DNA of 64,000 nucleotides from JAZKID01 sp963714065 (GCA_963714065.1 OY970226.1:1550001-1614000), one strand, 5' to 3'; shown: positions 42,940 to 52,376, numbered from the stretch's first letter. Translations and numbers: made by a program. The notes: a model not told the origin generated them from the sequence alone.

Positions 42940-43911
42940 TTAAGCCGCTTGCCCCAGGCTCGGCGCCAGCGTCAGGCAACTGTCGACCAGTTCTTTCACC
43001 GATTTCACCGATTTCGTGAACATGGCTTTTTCGTCGGAATCGAGTGTGACCTCGACGATTTTCTCGACACCGCCCGCGCCGATCACGACCGGCACGCCGA
43101 CATAAAGATCCTTCACCCCATATTCACCGTTCAGATAGGCGGCGCAGGGCAGTACGCGTTTTTTGTCTTTCAGATAGCTCTCGGCCATGGCGATGGCGGA
43201 CGCCGCGGGCGCATAAAAAGCCGAGCCGGTTTTCAGAAGACCGACGATTTCGCCGCCGCCCTTGCGCGTGCGCTCGACGATCGCGTCGAGTTCCTTCTGC
43301 TTGATCCAGCCCATTTTCACGATATCGGGCAGCGGGATACCTGCAATTGTGGAATAACGCAGGCTTGGCACCATGTCGTCGCCATGCCCGCCGAGCACGA
43401 AACCCGTGACATCCTCGACCGACACTTTCAGCGCGTCTGCCAGAAATGTGCGAAAGCGCGCACTGTCGAGCACGCCCGCCATGCCGACAACCATGTGTTT
43501 CGGCAGGCCCGAGGAGCGCTGCAGCGCCCACACCATGGCATCCAGCGGATTGGTGATGACGATGACAAAAGCGCCCGGCGCATATTTCTTGATGCCCGCG
43601 CCCACCTGCTCCATCACTTTCAGATTGATCGAGACGAGATCGTCGCGGCTCATGCCGGGCTTGCGCGGGCTTCCGGCCGTCACGATCACCACATGTGCGC
43701 CTGCGATATCGGCATAGGATTGCGTGCCGGAATAGCCGACGTCATAGCCCTCGACCGCCCCGGCCTGCTTGATATCAAGGCCCTTGCCTTGCGGAATTCC
43801 CTCCGCGATGTCGAACATGACGACATCGCCAAGCTCCTTCAAACCGATCAGATGGGCGAGTGTGCCGCCGATCTGGCCTGAGCCGATCAGCGCGAATTTC
43901 GTGCGTGCCAT
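42940..43911 (-). CDS. mdh: Malate dehydrogenase (LDH-like type)
   Basis: Oxidises malate to oxaloacetate with NAD; 323 residues. NAD site ALIGSGQIGGTLAHL at the N-terminus, substrate Arg loop in GSPRKPGMSRDDL, VITNPLDAMVW, and the catalytic His in VLGGHGDDMVP. The Arg pattern in the mobile loop (PRKPGMSR) marks malate, not lactate, specificity. First gene of the minus-strand TCA cluster. The 140-base divergent gap to miaB should contain both promoters; no box is convincing. Confidence 0.97.
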   Translation of the reverse strand: MARTKFALIGSGQIGGTLAHLIGLKELGDVVMFDIAEGIPQGKGLDIKQAGAVEGYDVGYSGTQSYADIAGAHVVIVTAGSPRKPGMSRDDLVSINLKVMEQVGAGIKKYAPGAFVIVITNPLDAMVWALQRSSGLPKHMVVGMAGVLDSARFRTFLADALKVSVEDVTGFVLGGHGDDMVPSLRYSTIAGIPLPDIVKMGWIKQKELDAIVERTRKGGGEIVGLLKTGSAFYAPAASAIAMAESYLKDKKRVLPCAAYLNGEYGVKDLYVGVPVVIGAGGVEKIVEVTLDSDEKAMFTKSVKSVKELVDSCLTLAPSLGQAA

Positions 43912-44051
43912 GTGAAGCTCCTCAAGCCTTGCGTAAGCCTTGTGTAAGCGAACGGGATTGATTTTTTGCTAACCCGGATAGGTTTTTCGTTCAAGCGCCG
44001 GACATCTCAAATCTCTTCTCAAATGCCTTCGGCACGGCTAAGTAGAGGCAT

Positions 44052-45410
44052 ATGAAACGCGTTTTTATCAAAACCTATGGCTGCCAGATGAACGTCTACG
44101 ACACGGGGCGCATGCTGGATGTGCTCGCGGGCGAAGGCTATGTCGAAACCGGGGCGCCGGAGGATGCCGATCTCGTTTTGCTCAACACCTGCCATATCCG
44201 CGAGAAGGCCGCGGAGAAGGTTTATTCCGATATAGGCCGCTTCAACCTGATCAAGCGCGCGCGCGAGCAGCAGGGCAAGGCCTTCAGGATCGGCGTTGCC
44301 GGTTGCGTGGCGCAGGCCGAAGGTGAAGAGATCTTGCGGCGCGCACCGGCTGTCGATCTCGTGGTCGGTCCGCAAAGCTATCATCGCCTGCCCGAACTGC
44401 TGGCGCGAAACAGCAAATCCATCGAGACGGAATTTCCGGTTGAGGGCAAGTTCGGCCATCTGCCGCGTGCCACAAACGCCAAGCGCGCGGCAACCGCTTT
44501 CCTCACCATTCAGGAAGGCTGCGACAAGTTCTGCACCTTTTGCGTCGTGCCCTATACGCGCGGCGCGGAATTTTCGCGGCCTGCCGCAAAGATTATCGAC
44601 GAGGCGCGCGCGCTGGTCGAAAACGGCGTACGCGAAATCACTTTGCTCGGCCAGAATGTGAACGCCTATCACGGGATGGGGCTAGATGGAAAAGAGTGGA
44701 GCCTGGGGCGGCTTTTCTTCGCGCTCGCGGAAATTCCGCACTTGCGGCGGCTGCGCTACATGACCTCGCACCCGCGCGACATGCATGACGAGCTGTATGA
44801 GGCACACCGCGATCTCAGCGTGCTCATGCCCTATGTGCATCTGCCGGTGCAGTCAGGCTCCGACAAGATTTTGAAGGCCATGAACAGGCGGCATCGCGTC
44901 CGGGATTATCTGGAGATCGCCGAGCGCCTGCGCGCCATGCGGAGCGATATTGCCCTCTCGTCCGATTTCATCGTCGGTTTTCCTGACGAGACGGAGCAGG
45001 ATTTCGAGGCGACGATGGCGCTTGTGCGCGAAATCAACTACGCGTCCTGCTTCTCGTTTAAATATTCGCCGCGTCCTGGCACGCCGGCCGCCGATATGGA
45101 GCAGGTGCCGGAGCCGGTAAAATCGGAACGGCTGATCCGCCTGCAGGCGCTCTTGAGCGAACAAATGCGCACGTTTTCGATGTCATTGGTTGGTAAAACG
45201 CTGCCCGTGCTTTTCGAAAAGGAAGGGCGCAAGGCAGGGGAGCTTGCCGGGCGCACGCCCTATCTTCAGCCCATCGAGGCCATGGCGCCCGCAGATTTAA
45301 GGGGCGATATCGCCGAAGTGTTGGTGACGGCGTCGGGCACATATAATTTATTTGGCGAACTGGCCGAACACACCCATACTCGAGCGGGGCTTGCGGAGGC
45401 GGCGTTTTGA
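44052..45410 (+). CDS. miaB: tRNA-2-methylthio-N6-dimethylallyladenosine synthase
   Basis: A 452-residue radical SAM methylthiotransferase acting on A37 of tRNAs that read UNN codons. The N-terminal UPF0004 domain has its three cluster Cys (YGCQMNVYD, NTCHIREKA, VAGCVAQAEG). The radical SAM motif is CDKFCTFCVVPYTRG. A C-terminal TRAM domain begins near residue 375 (VGKTLPVLFEKEGRK). Its TGA overlaps the TTG start of phoH, making miaB-phoH-ybeY-corC-lnt one tight operon. Confidence 0.97.
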   Translation: MKRVFIKTYGCQMNVYDTGRMLDVLAGEGYVETGAPEDADLVLLNTCHIREKAAEKVYSDIGRFNLIKRAREQQGKAFRIGVAGCVAQAEGEEILRRAPAVDLVVGPQSYHRLPELLARNSKSIETEFPVEGKFGHLPRATNAKRAATAFLTIQEGCDKFCTFCVVPYTRGAEFSRPAAKIIDEARALVENGVREITLLGQNVNAYHGMGLDGKEWSLGRLFFALAEIPHLRRLRYMTSHPRDMHDELYEAHRDLSVLMPYVHLPVQSGSDKILKAMNRRHRVRDYLEIAERLRAMRSDIALSSDFIVGFPDETEQDFEATMALVREINYASCFSFKYSPRPGTPAADMEQVPEPVKSERLIRLQALLSEQMRTFSMSLVGKTLPVLFEKEGRKAGELAGRTPYLQPIEAMAPADLRGDIAEVLVTASGTYNLFGELAEHTHTRAGLAEAAF

Positions 45411-46429
45411 AAAAAAATAAACAGGGAAATGTGCGGGACGACAGCACCCACCTCACGCTGACCTACGACAATAACCGCCTGCTCGGCGCTCTCTTCGGCC
45501 AGTTCGACCAGAACATCGCGCTGATCGAGCAGAAGCTTGGCGTGGTTGCGCACATCTCCGGCAATCACGTCAATCTGGAAGGAAATGCGGCAGCCTGCGA
45601 AAAGGCCAAGCGCGTGCTGGACGAACTTTATGTCCGTGTCAGGCAGGGCCATACGATCGGCGCCGGCGATGTCGAAGCCGTGATCCGGCAGATTGTCGAC
45701 CAGGGCGTCTTGTTCGAGGCGCCGCCCGAAGCGGCCGCCGGCAACGGCGAGCTTGCCCAGATCTCGACGCGGCGCAAAATCCTGGTCGCGCGCACCAAGG
45801 CGCAGGATGCCTATATCCGCGCGCTCAATACGAAGACGATGATCTTTGCAGCCGGGCCCGCCGGTACAGGCAAAACCTATCTTGCCGTCGCCTATGCGGC
45901 CATGCTGCTCGAGCGCGGCACGGTCGAGCGCATCATTCTCTCAAGGCCTGCCGTGGAGGCGGGCGAGCGCCTCGGCTTCCTGCCGGGCGATATGCGCGAG
46001 AAGGTCGATCCTTACCTGCGTCCGCTTTACGATGCACTTTATGACATGATGCCGCCCGACCGCGTGGAGCGGGGCTTGCAGACGCAGACCATCGAGATCG
46101 CGCCGCTTGCCTTCATGCGCGGGCGCACGCTTTCGAATGCGGCGATCATTCTGGATGAGGCGCAGAACACAACGATGATGCAGATGAAAATGTTCCTCAC
46201 GCGTCTCGGCGAGAATTCGAAGATGATCGTCACCGGCGATCCGAGCCAGGTCGATCTTCCGCCAGGACAAATATCCGGTCTTGCGCAGGCCGTCTCCATT
46301 TTGCGGCCCATCGAGGATATCGCCCTGATCGAGTTCAGCGACGCCGATATCGTGCGCCACGAACTTGTCGCAAAAATCGTCCGTGCCTACGATGCCGATG
46401 CCAAAACGCGCCGTCCGCAAAATTCCTGA
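45407..46429 (+). CDS. PhoH-family ATPase (YbeZ-like)
   Basis: A 340-residue cytoplasmic P-loop ATPase linked to ribosome and RNA maturation together with YbeY. The start is TTG overlapping the miaB stop, with GGAGG eight bases upstream. An N-terminal RNA-binding-like segment covers about 20-95 (LGVVAHISGNHVNLEGN). The PhoH core has AGPAGTGKTYLAVAYA, AVEAGERLGFLPGDMREKVDPYLRPLYD (key LGFLPGD), ILDEAQNTT as Walker B, and VTGDPSQVDLP. The neighbouring ybeY strongly supports the YbeZ role. Confidence 0.95.
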   Translation: MKKNKQGNVRDDSTHLTLTYDNNRLLGALFGQFDQNIALIEQKLGVVAHISGNHVNLEGNAAACEKAKRVLDELYVRVRQGHTIGAGDVEAVIRQIVDQGVLFEAPPEAAAGNGELAQISTRRKILVARTKAQDAYIRALNTKTMIFAAGPAGTGKTYLAVAYAAMLLERGTVERIILSRPAVEAGERLGFLPGDMREKVDPYLRPLYDALYDMMPPDRVERGLQTQTIEIAPLAFMRGRTLSNAAIILDEAQNTTMMQMKMFLTRLGENSKMIVTGDPSQVDLPPGQISGLAQAVSILRPIEDIALIEFSDADIVRHELVAKIVRAYDADAKTRRPQNS

Positions 46430-46435
46430 TATCTT

Positions 46436-46903
46436 ATGAGTGCGCCGAAGCTGGAGCTTGTCGTGCAGTCTCCATTGTGGGGACAGAAAAAAATCTGGGC
46501 GAAGCTTTTCGAGCCTGCCCTGCTGCCGGTCTTGCATGCGGCGGGTATTGCGGCCACGAAGCCGGTTCATGTCTGCCTGCTTTTGAGCGACGACAAGGGC
46601 ATCGCGCAGCATAACAGGCAATGGCGCGGCAAGACCGGGCCGACCAATGTCCTTTCTTTCCCGGTGCCCGACATCGTACGGCAAAGCGGTTTCCTGGGCG
46701 ACATTATAATGAGCTTTCAGACGCTGGAGCGGGAGGCGCGCTCACAGGAAAAAACCTTGCAGCAGCATGCGCTTCACCTCTTCGTCCATGGGTTTTTGCA
46801 TCTTTTGGGCCATGATCATGTGGAAGAAACCAAGGCAAAAGCAATGGAAGGGCTTGAGCGTAAAATTCTGCTGGAATTGGGGCAGCCCGATCCGTATGAA
46901 TAG
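46436..46903 (+). CDS. ybeY: Endoribonuclease YbeY (rRNA maturation factor)
   Basis: A 155-residue metal-dependent RNase needed for 16S rRNA 3' processing and ribosome quality control. The zinc motif HGFLHLLGHDH gives three His ligands. TNVLSFPVPD and LGDIIMSFQTLEREA are conserved family segments. The ATG lies six bases after the phoH stop. Length is normal. Confidence 0.96.
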   Translation: MSAPKLELVVQSPLWGQKKIWAKLFEPALLPVLHAAGIAATKPVHVCLLLSDDKGIAQHNRQWRGKTGPTNVLSFPVPDIVRQSGFLGDIIMSFQTLEREARSQEKTLQQHALHLFVHGFLHLLGHDHVEETKAKAMEGLERKILLELGQPDPYE

Positions 46904-46915
46904 CTTTGAGGAATC

Positions 46916-47941
46916 ATGAGCGCCGCGAACAACGCCCCGCCCAATCAGGACATATCGGAGACAAACGGCTCGCTGTTGCGGCGCATCGGTAATGTCTTTC
47001 GTGTCGTGCTCGGCCTGAAGCCACGTCTTTCCCTGCGCTCCGATCTCGAGGACGCGCTTTTGCGCCCGCCGAGCGAAGATCCCGGTTTTTCGCTGCAGGA
47101 ACGCTCGATGCTGGGCAATATCCTGAAACTGCGCGAGCGGCGCGCCGTCGATATCATGGTGCCGCGCGCCGATATCATTGCGGTCGACCAGCATCTGGGT
47201 GCGGGCGAACTTTTGAACGTCTTCAGGGAAGCGGGGCATTCGCGCCTGCCCGTCTATCACGAGACGCTCGACGATCTCGTCGGCATGGTGCATATCCGCG
47301 ATTTCCTCTCCTATCTAACGACGAGCGCACCGCGCAAGCCGGACGCGGGCCCGCAGCAAAGCGCCGGCGTGACGGAATTCGGCGCCATCGATCTCTCCGT
47401 GCCCTTGTCGAGCGCGAATATCATCCGCCCGGTGCTGTTCGCGCCGCCGTCCATGCCGGCCATCGACCTGCTCGTGAAAATGCAGGCGACGCGCATTCAT
47501 CTGGCGCTGGTGATCGACGAATATGGCGGCACTTTCGGCCTCGTCTCGATCGAGGACATCATCGAGGAAGTCGTCGGCGATATCGAGGACGAGCACGACG
47601 AGAACGAGAAGACGATCGTGGCGCTGGACGATGCCTGGGTTGCAAGCGCGCGCGCCTCGCTCGACGAGATCCGCAATGTCGTCGGCGAGGATTTTCATGC
47701 CGACGCGTTCAGCGAGGAAATGAGCGGGCATGCGGAAGGCGTCGATACGATCGGCGGTTTCGTCACGGCCATTGCCGGACGCGTGCCCGTGCGCGGCGAA
47801 CTGATCAAGGGGCCGAACGGCTTTGAATTCGAGGTGCTCGATGCCGATCCGCGCCGCGTCAAGAAGCTGCGCATCAAGAAACTTGCCGAACCGGCGCGCG
47901 CAGGCCGCGCGCCGCGCGAAGCTTCAGCCGCCTCTCGATGA
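46916..47941 (+). CDS. corC: CorC/HlyC-type CBS-domain protein
   Basis: A 341-residue soluble protein with two CBS domains (about 75-205; VDIMVPRADIIAVDQHLGAGELL and MQATRIHLALVIDEYGGTFGLVS) and a C-terminal CorC_HlyC domain (about 240-330; DTIGGFVTAIAGRVPVRGELI). The DUF21 membrane domain is absent. Members are linked to magnesium/cobalt handling or called haemolysins by history. Position between ybeY and lnt is the standard proteobacterial order, where it is called ybeX/corC. Confidence 0.93.
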   Translation: MSAANNAPPNQDISETNGSLLRRIGNVFRVVLGLKPRLSLRSDLEDALLRPPSEDPGFSLQERSMLGNILKLRERRAVDIMVPRADIIAVDQHLGAGELLNVFREAGHSRLPVYHETLDDLVGMVHIRDFLSYLTTSAPRKPDAGPQQSAGVTEFGAIDLSVPLSSANIIRPVLFAPPSMPAIDLLVKMQATRIHLALVIDEYGGTFGLVSIEDIIEEVVGDIEDEHDENEKTIVALDDAWVASARASLDEIRNVVGEDFHADAFSEEMSGHAEGVDTIGGFVTAIAGRVPVRGELIKGPNGFEFEVLDADPRRVKKLRIKKLAEPARAGRAPREASAASR

Positions 47942-49569
47942 AACACTGGATCGAAAATATTCTCCTGCTCTGGGGCTGGAAACGTTACGCGCTGGCTTTC
48001 GTCGCCGGTGCGTTAAGCGTGCTGGCTTTGCCGCCGATCGGCGCTTTTCCGATTCTGTTTATCACTTTCCCGGTTTTCTTCTGGCTGATCGACGGGTCTG
48101 CCATCTCCTCGGCGCGTGGTGGTGTGCATGCGGCGCTGCCGGCCTTCGTTACCGGCTGGTGGTTCGGTTTCGGCTATTTCCTCGCCGGGCTTTACTGGGT
48201 CGGCGAGGCCTTTCTTGTCGAGAAAGACGTGTTCGCATGGCTGTTGCCGGTTGCGGTGCTGGGCCTGCCTGCGGGGCTTGCGATTTTCACCGGCGCGGGT
48301 GCGGCCATTGCGCGGCTTTTCTGGTCGGGCAATCCGTGGCGGGTTTTCGCTTTTGCTTTCGGTATCGGCCTTTCCGAATTTCTGCGCGGCCATCTGCTCA
48401 CGGGCTTTCCCTGGAACAGTTTCGGTTATGCTTTTACGATGGCCGTGCCGCAAATGCAGATTGCCAATCTGACCGGGCTTTACGTGCTGACGCTGCTCAC
48501 CGTTTTTTGCGCGGCCTCGCCTGCCGTGCTCGCCGATCCGCGGGAAGCGGGCTTTGCACGCAAGCTGCCGCTCGTGCTGTCTCTGTGCTTTATCGCCTTC
48601 CAGTGGACTTACGGATTTTCGCGGCTCGAAAAAGCGCAAGTGTCGCAGGTCGAAGGTGTGCGTCTGCGGCTCGTGCAGCCCGATCTGCCGCAGGAAGAGC
48701 GCTTAAATAAGAAAAAGCACGAGGAAATCATCGAGCGGCTGATCGCGCTCAGTGCCGCGCCCATGGCCGCCTCGATGGCCGAGGATGAGCCCGAGGACAA
48801 GGACAAGGCGGACGAGAAAAAACTTCCCACTCACATCATCTGGCCCGAATCGGCGCTGCCTTTCCTGATCAGTTCGGTGCCGCAGGTGCTGTCGCGTATC
48901 GAAACGATGCTGCAGCCGGGCCAGGTGCTGATCGCGGGATTGTCGCGTGCGGAAGATGCGGGCGCGGGCGCAAAGGCAAAGAATATTTTCAACAGCCTTT
49001 ATGTCTTCGGCGACGACGGCAAGGTGCTCGACCGCTACGACAAGGTGCATCTGGTCCCCTTCGGCGAATATATGCCTTTCGAGAAGTTTTTCGAAAGCCG
49101 GGGCATTCGCCCGCTGTCCACGCTGCACGACTTCAGTGCCGGGCGGGAGCGGCAATTGATCAAACCGCCGGGCGCGCCGCCCTTCGCGCCGCTGATCTGT
49201 TACGAAATCATTTTCCCGGGACAGATTATCGAGGGCGGCGATCGTCCGGGTTGGCTCGTCAACCTGTCCGACGACAGCTGGTTCGGCCGCAGCCTCGGGC
49301 CCTACCAGCATTTGCATCAGGCGCGCGTACGCGCCGTCGAGGAAGGGCTGCCGGTCGTGCGCGTGACGACGACGGGCATTTCCGCCGTCATCGACCCTTA
49401 TGGCCGTATTCAGGCCAGACTGCCGCTCGGTGCCCGGAGCGTGATCGACACCACCCTGCCGCAGGCGCTGCCGTCCACCCATTTTTCGGACCGGGCGATG
49501 AACGTTACCTATTATTTTTTGGCCGCCTTCGGCATTCTGGCCGCGCTGTTCTGCCGGCGGAACGCTTAA
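47938..49569 (+). CDS. lnt: Apolipoprotein N-acyltransferase
   Basis: A 543-residue inner-membrane enzyme that adds the third acyl chain to lipoproteins. Six to seven N-terminal helices to about residue 220, then a periplasmic nitrilase-type domain with the triad Glu in WPESALPF, Lys in YDKVHLVPFGEYMPF, and Cys in PLICYEIIFP. A last helix lies near the C-terminus (VTYYFLAAFGILAALFC). A charged insert at about 280-300 (EDEPEDKDKADEKK) is unusual but lies in a variable loop. The ATG overlaps the corC stop. Confidence 0.96.
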   Translation: MKHWIENILLLWGWKRYALAFVAGALSVLALPPIGAFPILFITFPVFFWLIDGSAISSARGGVHAALPAFVTGWWFGFGYFLAGLYWVGEAFLVEKDVFAWLLPVAVLGLPAGLAIFTGAGAAIARLFWSGNPWRVFAFAFGIGLSEFLRGHLLTGFPWNSFGYAFTMAVPQMQIANLTGLYVLTLLTVFCAASPAVLADPREAGFARKLPLVLSLCFIAFQWTYGFSRLEKAQVSQVEGVRLRLVQPDLPQEERLNKKKHEEIIERLIALSAAPMAASMAEDEPEDKDKADEKKLPTHIIWPESALPFLISSVPQVLSRIETMLQPGQVLIAGLSRAEDAGAGAKAKNIFNSLYVFGDDGKVLDRYDKVHLVPFGEYMPFEKFFESRGIRPLSTLHDFSAGRERQLIKPPGAPPFAPLICYEIIFPGQIIEGGDRPGWLVNLSDDSWFGRSLGPYQHLHQARVRAVEEGLPVVRVTTTGISAVIDPYGRIQARLPLGARSVIDTTLPQALPSTHFSDRAMNVTYYFLAAFGILAALFCRRNA

Positions 49570-49686
49570 TATAAGCCTTTTAGGTCTGCCAAGGCAGCAA
49601 AATTGCCTACAATTTAAATCGAATGCGTTTTGCAAATTGCCGGTTGCAAGCTTATTGTAAGCACATCGGAGATTGAAAAAGTGAAC

Positions 49687-50088
49687 ATGCCTAACAAATC
49701 CCCCAACCCTGTCGACATCCAGGTCGGCGCGCGCGTGCGCATGCGCCGCATGCTGGTGGGTCTTAGCCAGGAAAAGCTGGGCGAGCGCGTCGGCCTCACC
49801 TTCCAGCAGATTCAGAAATACGAAAAAGGCACGAATCGCATCAGCGCGAGCCGCATGCAGCAGATCTCCGAAGCCTTAAGCGTGCCGGTATCTTATTTCT
49901 TTGAAGGCAGCCGCAGCACGTCCGAAGAAGGCTTTGCCGAAAAATCGGCCCCCTTCATTGCCGACTTCCTGGGCACCAGCGAAGGTCTGCAACTGAACAA
50001 GGCCTTCCTGCGCGTCAAGGATCCGAAAGTGCGCCGCAAGATCGTCGATCTCGTCAGGTCGCTGGCCGACGAAAACGAAAATCCCTGA
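49687..50088 (+). CDS. XRE-family HTH transcriptional regulator
   Basis: A 133-residue regulator with an N-terminal Cro/CI helix-turn-helix (VGARVRMRRMLVGLSQEKLGERVGLTFQQIQKYE, key parts LSQEKLGERVGL and FQQIQKYEKGTNRI). A short helical C-terminus follows (LNKAFLRVKDPKVRRKIVDLVRSL) for dimerisation. The start is an ATG two codons after an alternative GTG. Small XRE genes immediately upstream of metK are common in alphaproteobacteria; the target is not known. No obvious operator palindrome stands out in the 117-base upstream gap. Confidence 0.88.
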   Translation: MPNKSPNPVDIQVGARVRMRRMLVGLSQEKLGERVGLTFQQIQKYEKGTNRISASRMQQISEALSVPVSYFFEGSRSTSEEGFAEKSAPFIADFLGTSEGLQLNKAFLRVKDPKVRRKIVDLVRSLADENENP

Positions 50089-50222
50089 AAAAAATTTCGG
50101 ACGCAAAAACAAGTTCCTGCGCATAGTATATAAAGATAACTGCATATACGGGCCTTGACGCCGCATGATTTGGCTGTACAAGCCAGCACCATATTCACCA
50201 ATCATCGCCGGAGCCATAAGCC

Positions 50223-51431
50223 GTGAGCCGCAAATCCTATCTCTTTACAAGCGAATCCGTTTCCGAGGGCCACCCCGACAAGGTGTGCGACCGTATTTCG
50301 GACGAAGTGCTGGATCTCTTTTACAAGGAAGCAAAAAAGTCCGGCATGGATCCATCCAAGGTGCGCATGGGCTGCGAGGTGCTGGCCACCACCAACCGCG
50401 TCGTCATCGCGGGCGAAACGCGCGGGCCGATGGACGAAAAAGTAATGAAGCGCAAGGTGAAATCCGCCGCGCGCAAGGCCATCAAATCGATCGGCTACGA
50501 GCAGGACGGGTTCCACTGGAAAAAATGCAAGATCGACGTGCTGCTGCATGCCCAGTCGCCCGATATCGCGCAGGGCGTGGATGCGGCCGGCAACAAGGAC
50601 GAGGGTGCGGGCGACCAGGGCATCATGTTCGGCTACGCCTGCAAGGAAACGCCGGAACTGATGCCGGCGCCGATTTATTATTCGCATAAAATTCTGGAGA
50701 AACTTTCCGAGGCACGCAAGAAAGGCGAAGGCAAGGCATCGAAGCTTGGCCCCGACGCGAAAAGCCAGATCACCGTGCGCTACGAGGACGGCAAGCCGGT
50801 GGAAGTCACGCAGATCGTGCTTTCCACGCAGCATCTCGACGAAAACCTCACCTCCGACGATGTGCGCGATATCGTCGAGCCTTATATCCGCGAAACCCTG
50901 CCGAAAGACTGGGTCACGTCGAACACGGTCTGGCATGTGAACCCGACCGGCAAATTCGTCGTCGGCGGGCCGGATGGCGATTGCGGCCTTACCGGGCGCA
51001 AGATCATCGTCGATACCTATGGCGGTGCGGCACCCCATGGCGGCGGCGCATTTTCGGGCAAGGATCCCACCAAGGTCGATCGCTCGGCCGCTTACGCCGC
51101 GCGCTATCTGGCGAAGAATGTGGTGGCGGCGGGTTTGGCCGAGCGTTGCACCATTCAGCTGTCCTACGCCATCGGTGTTGCCGAACCGCTGTCCATCTAT
51201 GTCGATCTGCACGAAACCGGCAAAGTGGAAGAAGGCAAGGTGGAGCGGGTGCTGCGCGATGTCATGAATCTGAAACCGCGCGCAATCCGCGAGCATCTGC
51301 AGCTCGATCGTCCTATCTATGCGCGCACCGCAGCCTACGGACATTTCGGCCGCAAGGCGACGAAAGACGGCGGCTTTTCGTGGGAGCGCACCGACCTCGT
51401 GCCTGCGATCAAAGAAGCAGTTGGGTTTTAA
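50223..51431 (+). CDS. metK: S-adenosylmethionine synthetase
   Basis: Makes SAM from methionine and ATP; 402 residues. The start is GTG (M)SRKSYLFTSESVSEGHPDKVCD with the ATP-site His. GAGDQGIMFGYACKETPELMP and GGGAFSGKDPTKVDRSAAYAARY (core GGGAFSGKDPTKVDRS) are the two signature motifs. The 134-base leader between the XRE gene and metK is AT-rich at first and contains short hairpins, but I cannot match it to a known SAM riboswitch class. Confidence 0.97.
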   Translation: MSRKSYLFTSESVSEGHPDKVCDRISDEVLDLFYKEAKKSGMDPSKVRMGCEVLATTNRVVIAGETRGPMDEKVMKRKVKSAARKAIKSIGYEQDGFHWKKCKIDVLLHAQSPDIAQGVDAAGNKDEGAGDQGIMFGYACKETPELMPAPIYYSHKILEKLSEARKKGEGKASKLGPDAKSQITVRYEDGKPVEVTQIVLSTQHLDENLTSDDVRDIVEPYIRETLPKDWVTSNTVWHVNPTGKFVVGGPDGDCGLTGRKIIVDTYGGAAPHGGGAFSGKDPTKVDRSAAYAARYLAKNVVAAGLAERCTIQLSYAIGVAEPLSIYVDLHETGKVEEGKVERVLRDVMNLKPRAIREHLQLDRPIYARTAAYGHFGRKATKDGGFSWERTDLVPAIKEAVGF

Positions 51432-51444
51432 ATATTTGATAATC

Positions 51445-51514
51445 GTCATGCTCGGACTTGTTCCGAGCATCTCAGCACAAATTAGGAGATCCTCGGGACA
51501 AGCCCGAGGATGAC
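51445..51514. repeat. GTCAT-ended palindromic intergenic element (copy 6)
   Basis: Two hairpins (GCTCGGA/TCCGAGC and CCTCGGG/CCCGAGG) bounded by CGTCAT/ATGACG. The first half is nearly the reverse complement of the second, giving a ~70-bp imperfect palindrome. It lies between metK and trmB, 15 bases before the trmB ATG. Confidence 0.88.
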
Positions 51515-51529
51515 GAGTTGGTTTTAATC

Positions 51530-52201
51530 ATGTCTTCCAACTCCAAACCCCGCGAAGTTTTCTACGGGCGCGTCAAGGGCAGGCCGCTGCGTGCGCAGCA
51601 GCGCGAAGCGCTTGCAGATCATTCCTTGCTCATCGAAAAAACGGAGACGTTGGGAAATTTCCTGAAATCGTTTCCCGAAACCCATCTCGAGATCGGCTTC
51701 GGTGCAGGCGAGCACCTCATCGCGCGCGCAATGGAAAATCCGCAAATAGGTTTCATCGGCGCCGAGGTTTTTCTGAACGGCATTGCGACATGCGTGCGCA
51801 AGGCGCAGGAGGCAGGATTAAAAAATCTTCGCATCTGGCCGCATGATGCGCGCCCCCTGCTGGACGATCTGCCCGAAAAAAGCATCGCTGCGATCTATCT
51901 TTTCTATCCCGACCCGTGGCCGAAGCGCCGTCACTGGAAGCGGCGCATGGTGAGCGATTTCAATCTCGGGCGTTTCGCGCGCCTGCTTAAACCCGGCGGC
52001 AAATTTTATTTTGCTTCCGACTGGGCGAACTATACGGCCTGGGCGCTCTCGCATCTTTTGCGCAGCCTCTATTTTTCATGGGACGCAAGGGAGGCCAAAG
52101 ACTGGAAAGAGCCATTTTACCATTGGGAATCAACGCGTTACGAGAAAAAAGCCTTACACCAGGGAAGAATACCAAGCTATCTTGGCTTCACTCGGGTTTA
52201 A
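51530..52201 (+). CDS. trmB: tRNA (guanine-N7-)-methyltransferase
   Basis: A 223-residue enzyme that makes m7G46 in tRNA variable loops. SAM motif I is HLEIGFGAGEHLI, and the family-specific FYPDPWPKRRHWKRR carries the catalytic Asp. The C-terminus has FASDWANYTAWAL and RYEKKALHQGRIPSY. The frame is open further upstream into the palindromic element; the ATG giving MSSNSKPREVFYGRVKG is preferred by family length. Confidence 0.95.
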   Translation: MSSNSKPREVFYGRVKGRPLRAQQREALADHSLLIEKTETLGNFLKSFPETHLEIGFGAGEHLIARAMENPQIGFIGAEVFLNGIATCVRKAQEAGLKNLRIWPHDARPLLDDLPEKSIAAIYLFYPDPWPKRRHWKRRMVSDFNLGRFARLLKPGGKFYFASDWANYTAWALSHLLRSLYFSWDAREAKDWKEPFYHWESTRYEKKALHQGRIPSYLGFTRV

Positions 52202-52209
52202 GCTCAGGC

Positions 52210-52238
52210 TTGTCTAAAACGGGCCTTTGCCCTATATA
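52210..52238 (+). promoter_or_regulatory. Predicted sigma70-type promoter for rimP-nusA operon
   Basis: TTGTCT (52210-52215) and TATATA (52233-52238) are separated by 17 bases, a good housekeeping promoter. Transcription would start near 52245, about 20 bases before the leader hairpin and 130 before rimP. Confidence 0.6.
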
Positions 52239-52265
52239 AGTTCCAACAACAACATCTCAATCAAG

Positions 52266-52302
52266 AGAGTGGGTCCCGCCCGGACCCGCTCTTTTTAGTT
52301 TT
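52266..52302 (+). terminator. Terminator/attenuator hairpin in the rimP leader
   Basis: An 11-bp stem, AGAGTGGGTCC (52266-52276) with GGACCCGCTCT (52282-52292), has one G-T pair and a 5-nt loop. It runs straight into TTTTAGTTTT. It may terminate trmB transcripts, but as it lies downstream of the predicted rimP promoter it would also act as an attenuator or end a ~55-nt RNA. Confidence 0.75.
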
Positions 52303-52376
52303 AAAGGGCATGGCGTCGACCGGAAAAGTGCAAAGCAGTTTTCCGATAAGTCGGTGCGATAATGTGAGTAATAACG

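Noticed and set aside
50089..50222. Possible SAM riboswitch in the metK leader
   Set aside because: The location is suggestive, but I could not match the conserved cores of the SAM-I, SAM-II or SAM/SAH classes. A covariance-model scan would decide.
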